Assembly (NCBI GenBank): GCA_964491375.1
Contig: CAZBGL010000111.1
Span: 1 to 26,965 of the forward strand
Reading direction: 5' to 3'
Source: CAZBGL01 sp964491375
GTDB taxonomy: Bacteria > Desulfobacterota > Deferrisomatia > Deferrisomatales > Deferrisomataceae
DNA: 26,965 bases
The position numbers and the translations under genes were made by a program. Shown one piece after another: positions 15,171-22,411 of the stretch (the stretch's first letter is position 1; the number at the start of each line of letters is the position of its first letter). The notes beneath the pieces were generated by a model, which saw nothing but the letters and a program-made list of their open reading frames with translations, was not told where the DNA came from and searched no databases.

Positions 15171-16258
15171 GGATCGCGGTGGTACACCCCAAGGTGGACC
15201 GTTCCGGCGGTGCGGAACACTACGCCTGGGTCTTGGTGCGGGAGCTTTCTGCCCGCGGGCACGAGGTCCACGTGTTCGCGCGCCGGGCCGGGGGGCTTCC
15301 GGAGGATGTGCGTTTTCACCGGGTTCCGGCCGTTCCGGTGGGCCGGGCGCTCAAAACGTACAGTTTTTGGCGCCTCACCTCACGAAAAGTGCCCGTGCAC
15401 CGGTTCGACGTGGTCCAGGGATTCGGGAAGACCACCTGCCAAACGGTTCATCGCGCCGGGGGCGGCGTGCATCGGGCCTACATGGAACGGCAGGGTGGGG
15501 CCGCTCCCTCAAGTTACGACCGGATCGTGCTCAAAATCGAGGACAGGTTGTTTCGTTCCTCCCAGCTCCGCGCGATCATCTGTCCGTCCCGGTGGGTGGC
15601 CCGGGAAGTGGAGCGGTTTTACCCCGGGACAGCAGGCCGGATCCACGTGGTTCCCAACGGCGTGGACACCAGGGTCTTCCGGCCCGAAGGACGGGAGAGG
15701 GACCGCACGCGCCTTGCGTCCGAGCGCGGAATCCCCCCCGGCCGCCCCTGGATCCTGTTTGTGGGCTCCAATTTCCGGTTGAAAGGGCTGGACCGGGCCG
15801 TGGAGGCGCTGGCACACCTCGACAGTGCCCACCTCGTGGTGGTGGGTGGAGGCGACCCGGGGCCGTTTGCGCGGCTTGCCACCTCCCGGGGATGCGGGGA
15901 ACGGATCCACTTTGTGGGACGCCAGGCGGACCCGGCGCCGTGGTACAGGGCCGCGGACGTGCTCCTCCACCCCACGCGGTACGACCCGTTCGCCAACGTG
16001 TGTCTCGAGGCCTTGGCCTGCGGAACCCCGGTGGTGAGCACGCCGGAGAACGGCGCGGCAGATGTGCTGGAGGAGCACCCCCTGGCCGGCCGGGTGTGCG
16101 GCCCGGAGGCCCGGGCCCTTGCCGCCGGCATTGTCGAGCTTCTTTCTGCGGGCGCGAAGGCACGAGCGGCGGCCCGGTCGGTGGCGGAACAGATGGACGT
16201 GTCTTCCCACGTGGACACTGTGGAACGTCTCTACGAGGAAACCGTGGGGGGGCGGTGA
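15167..16258 (+). CDS. Glycosyltransferase family 4, WaaG-like
   Basis: A 363-residue GT-B enzyme. SGGAEHYAWVLVREL is the acceptor loop, and NFRLKGLDRAVEALAHL with VVVGGGDPGPFARLA and DVLLHPTRYDPFANVCLEAL follows the WaaG (RfaG) layout. The E-x7-E motif reads D273-x7-E281, with Asp in place of the first Glu. WaaG adds the first glucose to heptose II of the LPS core, so an inner-to-outer core junction role is the best guess. GTG 15167 overlaps the ancestral stop of the interrupted gene upstream; the next GTG overlaps this stop. Confidence 0.86.
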   Translation: MRIAVVHPKVDRSGGAEHYAWVLVRELSARGHEVHVFARRAGGLPEDVRFHRVPAVPVGRALKTYSFWRLTSRKVPVHRFDVVQGFGKTTCQTVHRAGGGVHRAYMERQGGAAPSSYDRIVLKIEDRLFRSSQLRAIICPSRWVAREVERFYPGTAGRIHVVPNGVDTRVFRPEGRERDRTRLASERGIPPGRPWILFVGSNFRLKGLDRAVEALAHLDSAHLVVVGGGDPGPFARLATSRGCGERIHFVGRQADPAPWYRAADVLLHPTRYDPFANVCLEALACGTPVVSTPENGAADVLEEHPLAGRVCGPEARALAAGIVELLSAGAKARAAARSVAEQMDVSSHVDTVERLYEETVGGR

Positions 16259-17331
16259 GCGCGATCCCCGTCCTCACCTACCATCGGGTCGCGCCGGGGG
16301 AACGGATCGACCCCGCGCGGTTTGCCGAGCATGTGGAGGCGCTGGCCCGGAGCGGGCTCCCTTCTCTCCCAACCGGCGACCTGGAAAGGGCGGCGCGCGG
16401 GTTCGTGCTGACCTTTGACGACGGGTTTGCCGAGGTGTGGACCCGGGCGCTGCCGGTGCTGCGGGAACATGGGGTTCGGGCCGTGGTGTTCGCCGTGCCG
16501 TCGCGTGCGGGCAGCGGGGGGCCCCGGCCGCCCGGCGGGACCCCCTTCGGGGGGTCGGCCGGGGAGGCCCACGCCGAGGCGGCCCGCAGCGGGGGGCCCC
16601 ATCCCGCGTTCCTGCGCTGGAGCGAACTCCAGGCCCTCGAGGCGACCGGCCTGGTGGAGGTGCAGTCCCACTCGTGGGGCCACGCCATGGGATGGGTGTC
16701 CGACGAGATCACGGGGTTTCATCTGGGCCGGTTCGGCCGGACGCACTGGAGCCTCCCCCAGTGCACCGGGGGGGACGAGCGCCTGGGGATCCCGCTCTAC
16801 CGCCGGGGTTCCGTGCTGGCCCACCGGGTGTACTGGGACGATCCGGGACTGCGCGACCACCTGGCCCGGTGGCTCGAGGCGCGGGGCGGGGAGGCGTACA
16901 TCGCAGACAGGGGCCCAGATACGGTGCGCCGCGAGCTCCTGGCCGAGGCCCGAAGACACCGGCAGGCCCGGGGCGAACGGGGCCGCTGGGAGACCGAGGC
17001 CGAGCGGAAACAGCGGACGGTCGAGGACCTCGTGCGCGCCCGCGAGGCCCTGGAGGCGCGCCTGGGGGGCCGGCGGGACGAGCTGGCCCTTCCGTGGGGC
17101 CAGTACGACCGCGTGACCCTGGAGTGCGCCCGCAGGGCGGGTATCCGCCGGGTTTACACCCTGGACCGCCGGCCCAACCCGGTGGGCCGGGTCGGCTTCC
17201 TGGTGCACCGGTTCGAGCCCCGGCCCCGGGGGACGCTGTGGCTTCGCACGCGCCTGTGGATCTACCGGTCCACGTGGCGGACGACGCTCTACGGAATCAT
17301 CTCGGGCCGCCGCGGGGCGGGAGGTGGTTGA
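16255..17331 (+). CDS. Polysaccharide deacetylase (NodB-type, carbohydrate esterase 4-like)
   Basis: A 358-residue protein without a visible signal peptide, so probably cytoplasmic. Motif 1 is TFDDG (D55, D56); the zinc-binding His pair is SHSWGH (H139, H143). LTYHRVAP at the N-terminus is typical of LPS- and capsule-linked members. It likely removes N-acetyl groups from an amino sugar of the core. Between the two motifs (about residues 86-117) lies a Gly/Pro-rich stretch containing a 25-codon segment flanked by a 15-base direct repeat, probably an in-frame expansion. A long charged helical region (about residues 222-285) is also unusual. GTG 16255 overlaps the upstream stop. It ends inside the promoter of the toxin-antitoxin pair. 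Confidence 0.85.
   Translation: MSAIPVLTYHRVAPGERIDPARFAEHVEALARSGLPSLPTGDLERAARGFVLTFDDGFAEVWTRALPVLREHGVRAVVFAVPSRAGSGGPRPPGGTPFGGSAGEAHAEAARSGGPHPAFLRWSELQALEATGLVEVQSHSWGHAMGWVSDEITGFHLGRFGRTHWSLPQCTGGDERLGIPLYRRGSVLAHRVYWDDPGLRDHLARWLEARGGEAYIADRGPDTVRRELLAEARRHRQARGERGRWETEAERKQRTVEDLVRAREALEARLGGRRDELALPWGQYDRVTLECARRAGIRRVYTLDRRPNPVGRVGFLVHRFEPRPRGTLWLRTRLWIYRSTWRTTLYGIISGRRGAGGG
16511..16600 (+). repeat. 15-base direct repeat flanking a 75-base in-frame insert
   Basis: GCAGCGGGGGGCCCC occurs at 16511-16525 and again at 16586-16600, exactly 75 bases (25 codons) apart. Between the copies, GACCCCC and GGGGGTC can pair in a tight hairpin around 16540-16555. Both features favour replication slippage. 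Confidence 0.75.
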
Positions 17332-17355
17332 GATCCCCATGGATAGATGTATGAT
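17328..17355 (+). promoter_or_regulatory. Sigma-70-type promoter of the toxin-antitoxin pair
   Basis: TTGAGA (17328-17333) and TATGAT (17350-17355) are separated by 16 bases and each matches the consensus at five of six positions. The -35 box overlaps the last codons of the deacetylase gene. This is the best promoter-like sequence I found in the window. Confidence 0.6.
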
Positions 17356-17364
17356 GTAAGTGTA
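17346..17364 (+). repeat. Short GATGTA-type direct repeats over the -10 region (possible VapB operator)
   Basis: GATGTA at 17346-17351 and 17353-17358 repeats with a seven-base step and is followed by a related GTGTA at 17360-17364. Ribbon-helix-helix antitoxins often bind tandem or inverted short repeats at their own promoter, so these may be the autoregulation sites. This is inference. Confidence 0.4.
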
Positions 17365-17384
17365 TTGAAACCGGAGGGTGTTCC

Positions 17385-17618
17385 ATGCACAGGACCCAGG
17401 TTTTGTTGGAAGAGACCCAGTATCTCGCGCTACGGGAGCGGGCCAGACGAGAGGGGAAGAGCATCGGGCAGTTGATCCGGGAGTTCGTGGACATCGGGCT
17501 TGCGGGCGGCCCACCGGAAGGCCACCGGCGCCGCACTGCCCTCGAAGAGCTCGCAGGGCTTTTCTGCGACGGCATGGATCCCGGGGAGCACGACGAGGTG
17601 GTGTACCGGAAACCATGA
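17385..17618 (+). CDS. Ribbon-helix-helix antitoxin (VapB/CopG-like)
   Basis: A 77-residue protein. The first 40 residues form a typical ribbon-helix-helix unit: a short strand (RTQVLLE), a helix (TQYLALRERARREG) and a second helix (SIGQLIREFVDIGL). The rest is acidic and probably wraps the toxin. Start is the ATG at 17385, seven bases after GGAGGG (17373-17378). Its stop overlaps the ATG of a PIN-domain gene, the classic antitoxin-toxin layout. It should neutralise the toxin and repress its own promoter, which lies just upstream and carries short repeats. Assigned from domain type and arrangement, not activity. Confidence 0.85.
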   Translation: MHRTQVLLEETQYLALRERARREGKSIGQLIREFVDIGLAGGPPEGHRRRTALEELAGLFCDGMDPGEHDEVVYRKP

Positions 17619-18031
17619 ACGGAAAATTGTTTGTCGATACCAGCGCATGGTTTGCGTTTTTTGATCGGGGAAGCCGGGAGCACGCCGCAGTGGTCCGCAC
17701 GCTGACTTCCTGGGGCGGGCGGCTGGTCTTCACCGACTACATCCTAGACGAACTTCTGACCCTTGTCCGGGTGCGAGCGGGCCACCGGATTGCGGTACGC
17801 GTGGGAGAAGTTCTCCTTTCCGGGGACGCCGGGCTGCTCGTCGAGGTGGAAGCCCGTGACTTCCACGCGGCCTGGGAATTGTTCCGAACTCAGGAGGACA
17901 AAGGTTACAGCTTCACCGACTGTACTTCCTTTGCGGTCATGAATCGGCTCGGAATTCGGACCGCCGCAGCCTTGGACCGCCGTTTCGCCCGGGCGGGATT
18001 CGACGTACTCCCCGATACCGGAGCCCGTTGA
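17615..18031 (+). CDS. PIN-domain ribonuclease toxin (VapC-like)
   Basis: A 138-residue PIN domain. The acidic residues of the metal site are in place: D8 in FVDTSAW, E46 in ILDELL, D102 in SFTDCTSF and D121 in ALDRRF, so it appears intact. VapC toxins are Mg-dependent ribonucleases, many cutting tRNA or rRNA; its target is unknown. ATG 17615 overlaps the antitoxin stop. Only three bases separate its stop from the next glycosyltransferase, so the toxin-antitoxin promoter may also drive the downstream LPS genes. Confidence 0.87.
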   Translation: MNGKLFVDTSAWFAFFDRGSREHAAVVRTLTSWGGRLVFTDYILDELLTLVRVRAGHRIAVRVGEVLLSGDAGLLVEVEARDFHAAWELFRTQEDKGYSFTDCTSFAVMNRLGIRTAAALDRRFARAGFDVLPDTGAR

Positions 18032-18034
18032 ACG

Positions 18035-19168
18035 GTGGTGACCCGTCCGGCCCCCCGTCCCCTGCGCGTTCTTCACATGGCCCACGTCCGGTGGTTCAAC
18101 GCGGAGGCCCAGTACGCCCTGGACTTGGCGGCCGAGATGCGCCGCCAGGGGGTGGAGGCGGTGTATCTGGCCCAGGCCGGGTCGCCGGCCGCGGAGCGGG
18201 CCCGGAAGATCGGTGTTCCCGTAGTGGAGGAGGTCGGGTTCAACGCCAAGGGGCTGCGCGCGGCCGGGGCGCTTCCGGCTGCGGCGAGGCTCCGGCACCT
18301 GCTCCGGTGGGGCGGGTTCGACGCGGTGGAGGTGCACCGCCCCGAAGGGCTTCCCCTCATCGCGTGGGCCTGCCGGCGGGCCGGGGTGCCGGTGGTCCGG
18401 GTGCGGGGTGACATGCGTCCGGTGCGGGCCGATCCCCTGAACCGGTGGGTGTACACCCGGGTGCTCCGGGGGGTGGTGGCCAGCAACACGGCCATCGAGC
18501 GGCACCTCAGGGAACGGATGGGGCCGAGGCTTCGCGTGACAACGATCCCCGGCGGCGTGGACCCGGACCGGTTCACCCCCCACGGCCCCAGGGCCGACGT
18601 GCGGGCCGAGCTGGGATTCCCGGCGGGTGCGTTCCTCGTGGGCATCCTGGGCCGGCTCGGCCAGGTGAAGGGCCACGACCACTTCCTGGCGGCGGCGCGG
18701 GAGGCGGCCCGGCGGGTTCCGGATGCGCGCTACGCGATCCTGGTGAAGGAGCCGAACGAGCGGGAGGCCGAACTGCGGCGGCAGGTGGCCTCGGATCCCG
18801 TGTTGCGGGGCCGGGTGGGGTTCCTGGGACACCGGGAGGACCTCCCGGCCGTCCTCCGGTCCTTCGACCTGGGGGTGGTGGCCAGCACCGGAAGCGAGGC
18901 CAACTGCCGCGTGGGCCTCGAGTGGATGGCCTCGGGCGTTCCCCTACTGGCCACCCGGGTGGGGGTCCTGCCCGACCTCGTGGAGGACGGCCGGACCGGG
19001 TTCCTGGTGCCTCCGGCCGAGCCTTCCGCGCTGGCCGCCAAGATCGTATACTTGGCCGTTCACCGGGCCGAAGCCCGCGGGATGGGAGAAGCGGCCCGCC
19101 AACGGGTGCTCGGGGCGTTCACCCTGGAGCGGTGCGCGCGGCTCCACTTGGCGTTCCTTTTCGGATGA
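18035..19168 (+). CDS. Glycosyltransferase family 4 (GT-B)
   Basis: A 377-residue GT-B enzyme. The N-terminal domain begins VLHMAHVRWFNAEAQYALDLA; the donor domain begins VGILGRLGQVKGHDHFLAAA. E-x7-E is at E288/E296 within SEANCRVGLEWMASGVPLLAT. Start is one of two consecutive GTG codons (18035 or 18038), three or six bases past the toxin stop. It lies between the toxin gene and rfaE1 and presumably works on the LPS core; the sugar is unknown. Expression may depend on the toxin-antitoxin promoter because no separate promoter is visible. Confidence 0.86.
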   Translation: MVTRPAPRPLRVLHMAHVRWFNAEAQYALDLAAEMRRQGVEAVYLAQAGSPAAERARKIGVPVVEEVGFNAKGLRAAGALPAAARLRHLLRWGGFDAVEVHRPEGLPLIAWACRRAGVPVVRVRGDMRPVRADPLNRWVYTRVLRGVVASNTAIERHLRERMGPRLRVTTIPGGVDPDRFTPHGPRADVRAELGFPAGAFLVGILGRLGQVKGHDHFLAAAREAARRVPDARYAILVKEPNEREAELRRQVASDPVLRGRVGFLGHREDLPAVLRSFDLGVVASTGSEANCRVGLEWMASGVPLLATRVGVLPDLVEDGRTGFLVPPAEPSALAAKIVYLAVHRAEARGMGEAARQRVLGAFTLERCARLHLAFLFG

Positions 19169-19171
19169 TCC

Positions 19172-20209
19172 ATGTCCCTCGTCGCCGACCCGGAAACCCT
19201 GGCCCTCCATGCCCTCCACGCGCTGCGGGCCCGTGGGGACCCGCCCTGCGTGGCCGTGGTGGGCGACGTGATCCTGGACCGGTTCCTGTACGGCACGGTG
19301 GAGCGGATCTCACCGGAGGCTCCGGTGCCGGTGGTGGAGGTCGAGCGGGAGGTGTTCCGGCTGGGAGGGGCGGCCAACGTGGTGAACAACCTCCGGGCCC
19401 TGGGGGCGCGGGCGGAGCTCCTGGGCGCGGTGGGCCGCGACGAGGCCGCGGCCCGGCTGCGCCGGGAGCTGGAGGCCCTGGGGGTCTCGCCGGAAGGGCT
19501 CGTGGAGGTGGAGGACCGCCCCACGGCCGTGAAGACCCGGGTGGTGGCCCAGCACCAGCAGGTGGTCCGGTTCGACCGGGAGCGCCGGGGCCGGCTTCCC
19601 GAGGGGCCGCGCGGGGCGCTCGCGGCCCGGGTGGACCGGGGCGCCCCCTCGTGGGACGCGGTGGTGGTGTCGGACTATGGAAAAGGGGTCGTGGAACCCG
19701 AGCTCATGGAATGCCTGCGGGACGCGGCCCGGCGGCACGGGATCTGGATCGCCGTGGACCCCGTGCCGGCCCACGCCGCGTGGTACCGGGGCGTGGACAT
19801 CCTGACGCCGAACGTGAAGGAGACCGAGGCCATGACCGGTCTTCCGGCCCGGACCGACCCCGAGGTGGAACGCGCCGGAAGGGTGCTCCTGGAGCGGCTG
19901 GACCTGGGGGCGGTGCTGGTCACCCGGGGGGAGCGGGGCATGACGCTTCTCCCCCGCGAGGGGGAATGCCTGCACATCCCCACCCGGGCCCGGGACGTGT
20001 TCGACGTGACCGGAGCGGGCGACACGGCCGTGGCCGTGCTCGCACTGGCCCGGGCGGCCGAAGCCGGGCTGGAGGAGGCCGCCTGCCTCGCGAACCTGGC
20101 GGGGGGGATCGTGGTGGGCAAGCTGGGCACGGCCGTGGTGACCGCGGAGGAACTGGAGGCAGCGGCCCGCGATGGGTTCCCGGACCGACGTGCTCCCCGT
20201 GGGGCCTGA
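19172..20209 (+). CDS. rfaE1: D-glycero-beta-D-manno-heptose-7-phosphate kinase (RfaE1/HldA-type)
   Basis: A 345-residue PfkB/ribokinase-fold sugar kinase. Hallmarks are VVGDVILDRFLYG, RISPEAPVPVVEVE, the LGGAANVVNNL sugar-binding segment, SDYGKGVV, TPNVKETEAM and GAGDT with catalytic D284. It matches the N-terminal half of the bifunctional HldE. The C-terminal nucleotidyltransferase half is absent, so the cell needs a separate adenylyltransferase (RfaE2/HldC) elsewhere. The reaction is ATP-dependent phosphorylation of heptose 7-phosphate at C1, early in ADP-heptose synthesis, feeding the GT9 enzymes upstream. ATG 19172 follows the previous stop by three bases; its 3' end overlaps the kinase gene by 38 bases. 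Confidence 0.92.
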   Translation: MSLVADPETLALHALHALRARGDPPCVAVVGDVILDRFLYGTVERISPEAPVPVVEVEREVFRLGGAANVVNNLRALGARAELLGAVGRDEAAARLRRELEALGVSPEGLVEVEDRPTAVKTRVVAQHQQVVRFDRERRGRLPEGPRGALAARVDRGAPSWDAVVVSDYGKGVVEPELMECLRDAARRHGIWIAVDPVPAHAAWYRGVDILTPNVKETEAMTGLPARTDPEVERAGRVLLERLDLGAVLVTRGERGMTLLPREGECLHIPTRARDVFDVTGAGDTAVAVLALARAAEAGLEEAACLANLAGGIVVGKLGTAVVTAEELEAAARDGFPDRRAPRGA

Positions 20210-20960
20210 GCGGGGCTGGCGGCCGGCGCGCGGGAGCGCCCCGGGGCTCCTCTTCCTGCTCGGCCGCGGCCGCTACACCCCGATCCACGAGCAGCCCGAC
20301 CGGGTGGCCTACCGGGTGGACACGCCCCGGGGTACGCTGTTCGTGAAGCACTACCGCCCCGCGGGGGTGTGGCCGGCGGTGCGGGATTTCTGCCTGTCCC
20401 GGAAACCCCAGCGGGCGTTCGCACGATCCCGTGAGCTCGCCTCCCGGGGGGTGAGCACGCCCGTACCCCTGGGCCTGTTCCTCCGGGGCCGGTTCCCGCC
20501 CCGCGAGGCCCTGTTCGTGACCGAGTGGGTGGAGGGAGCGGTCAAGTGGGCCGTGCACCTGCGGGAGCGGGTCCCCCGGCGGAGGGACCCCGAGGCGTTC
20601 CGCGCGGCCCTGCGGGAGCTGGGTTCGCTCGTTGGGTACCTGCACCGGACCGGCTACTACCACGGCGACCTGTCGTCCAACCTCCTGTTCGGCTCCGACG
20701 GCCGCACGGTGCGGGCGTTCGTGGTGGACCTGGAGGGGCTGAGCCCGCGGCTCACCCGCAAGCGCCGGGTCAAGAACCTGGAGGAGCTGGGGCGCGCGAT
20801 CCCGAGCCTGGAGGAGATTCCCCTGCGGGACCGCTGGTTGTACCTCCTGGCCTACGCCCACGCCGCAGGCCTGAGCCGGGCCGACGCCCGGACCCTGTGG
20901 CGCGAGGGCCGGGCGGCCCAGCTCGGCCGGATGGGTCCGGCCCGGGGGAAGGCACCGTGA
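20172..20960 (+). CDS. Lipopolysaccharide kinase (Kdo/WaaP family)
   Basis: A 262-residue protein kinase-like fold enzyme. K59 in LFVKHYRP is the ATP lysine, YHGDLSSNLLF supplies the catalytic D166 and N170, and VVDLEGL has the metal Asp D186. Relatives (KdkA, WaaP, InaA) phosphorylate Kdo or core heptose, adding negative charge that binds divalent cations and stabilises the outer membrane. Which residue is modified here is unknown. ATG at 20172 lies 38 bases inside rfaE1; a later start is possible because the first 25 residues are not conserved. The stop overlaps the GTG of the DUF4416 gene. Confidence 0.84.
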   Translation: MGSRTDVLPVGPERGWRPARGSAPGLLFLLGRGRYTPIHEQPDRVAYRVDTPRGTLFVKHYRPAGVWPAVRDFCLSRKPQRAFARSRELASRGVSTPVPLGLFLRGRFPPREALFVTEWVEGAVKWAVHLRERVPRRRDPEAFRAALRELGSLVGYLHRTGYYHGDLSSNLLFGSDGRTVRAFVVDLEGLSPRLTRKRRVKNLEELGRAIPSLEEIPLRDRWLYLLAYAHAAGLSRADARTLWREGRAAQLGRMGPARGKAP

Positions 20961-21487
20961 GCGCGCCCCGTCCCGCCGAGCCCGCCTTCCTGTGCATGGG
21001 GCTTCTGGTGTCGGAGGGGGTGGACCCGGGGGCGCTCCTCGACGCGGTGGCCGGTGCGCTCGCACCGGTGCGGCTCGCCACGCCGCTGCGGCCGTTCCGG
21101 CACACCCGGTACTACGAGCCCGAGATGGGGCCCGGGATCCGGCGCGGCTACGTGCTGCTCGAAGGCACGTGGGACCCGGGGGATCTCGCCGGGATCAAGC
21201 TCCGGTCCAACGAGCTGGAACGGGCCTGGAGCCGGCAGGGCCGCCGGCGGGCCAACCTGGATCCGGGGGTGCTCAACCTGGAGCAGTTCGTGCTCGCTTC
21301 GGGCAAGCCGGCCGCCCACCGGGTCTACCTGGGCCAGGGGATCTACGCCGAGGTGGAGTACGTGTTCCAGCGGGGCTCGTTCCGACCGCTCCCCTGGACG
21401 TATCCGGACTACCGCGAGTCGGACACGGTTTCGTTTTTCAACCAGGTGCGCGCGATGTACCGTCAACACCGAAGGGGGCGTCCATGA
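20957..21487 (+). CDS. DUF4416 family protein
   Basis: A 176-residue protein matching the DUF4416 family: FRHTRYYEPEMGPG in the first half, then a KLRSNELE segment, LDPGVLNLEQFVLAS and a C-terminal WTYPDYRES segment. The family is known mainly from deltaproteobacteria and related anaerobes, supporting the suggested lineage; its function is unknown. GTG 20957 overlaps the kinase stop and its own stop overlaps the yicC ATG, so it is probably co-transcribed with both. Confidence 0.82.
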   Translation: MSAPRPAEPAFLCMGLLVSEGVDPGALLDAVAGALAPVRLATPLRPFRHTRYYEPEMGPGIRRGYVLLEGTWDPGDLAGIKLRSNELERAWSRQGRRRANLDPGVLNLEQFVLASGKPAAHRVYLGQGIYAEVEYVFQRGSFRPLPWTYPDYRESDTVSFFNQVRAMYRQHRRGRP

Positions 21488-22368
21488 TCCGGAGCATGAC
21501 CGGGTACGGCCGGGCCGAAGGCGACGTGTTCGGCCGGCGGCTCGCCGTGGAGGTCAAGACCGTGAACCACCGGTTCCTGAACTTCACGGCCCGGCTGCCC
21601 CCGGATCTCCAGAGGTTCGAGATCCGGTTCCTGGGGCTTGTGAAGCAGACCCTCCAGCGCGGCCAGGTGAACCTGTACGCGTCCTGGGACTCGGGTGCGG
21701 ACGACGTGCCGCCCGTGCACGTGAACCAGGAGGCTGCCGAGCGGGCCGCCGCCCTCCTTCGGGAGACCGCCGAGGCCCTGGGCCTTCCGGGGGAGGTCCG
21801 GCTCGAGCACCTGCTGGCGTTTCCGGCCGTGACCCTTCCCGCGCTGGACCGGATCGACCCGGAGGATCTGTGGGAGCGGGTGGCCGCCCTGGCCCGGAGG
21901 GCCCTGGAGGAGCTCCAGCGGTTTCGCGAGAGGGAGGGTGCGGACCTGGCCCGGGACATGGCCGGCCGGCTCGACACGGTGGAACGGCTCGTGGACGAGA
22001 TCGACCGGCTGAGGCCCGGGGTGGTGCAGGCCTACCGGGAACGGCTGGCCCGGCGGGTGGAGGACCTGGCCCGGGAGGTGCCGGCCCAGGATCTGGAGGC
22101 GCGCCTCGCCATGGAGGTGGCCCTGTTCGCCGACCGGTGCGACGTGTCCGAGGAGCTGGTGCGGCTCCGGAGCCACCTGGCCGAGTACCGGGAGCTCCTG
22201 TCCGCCGGCGGCGTGGTGGGCCGCAAGCTCGAGTTCCTGCTCCAGGAGATGAACCGGGAGACCAACACCACGGGCTCCAAGGCCTCGGACGCCGGCATCA
22301 GCCGGCTCGTGGTGGAGATCAAGGCGGAGCTCGAGAAGCTGCGCGAACAGGTCCAGAACGTCGAGTGA
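21484..22368 (+). CDS. yicC: YicC family endoribonuclease
   Basis: A 294-residue protein. The N-terminus IRSMTGYGRAEG and VEVKTVNHRFL are the family signature; a long helical middle follows, and the C-terminus has LEFLLQEMNRETNTTGSKA and a final helix, as in YicC from many bacteria. Length is normal. E. coli YicC has been described as an endoribonuclease. ATG 21484 overlaps the DUF4416 stop. In many genomes yicC is followed by gmk and rpoZ; here dnaE follows after 43 bases, so the gene order has changed. Confidence 0.92.
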   Translation: MIRSMTGYGRAEGDVFGRRLAVEVKTVNHRFLNFTARLPPDLQRFEIRFLGLVKQTLQRGQVNLYASWDSGADDVPPVHVNQEAAERAAALLRETAEALGLPGEVRLEHLLAFPAVTLPALDRIDPEDLWERVAALARRALEELQRFREREGADLARDMAGRLDTVERLVDEIDRLRPGVVQAYRERLARRVEDLAREVPAQDLEARLAMEVALFADRCDVSEELVRLRSHLAEYRELLSAGGVVGRKLEFLLQEMNRETNTTGSKASDAGISRLVVEIKAELEKLREQVQNVE

Positions 22369-22411
22369 GTCCGGCTGTCGCTCACCCTTCCAACGACCCG
22401 AGAGCCCCATC

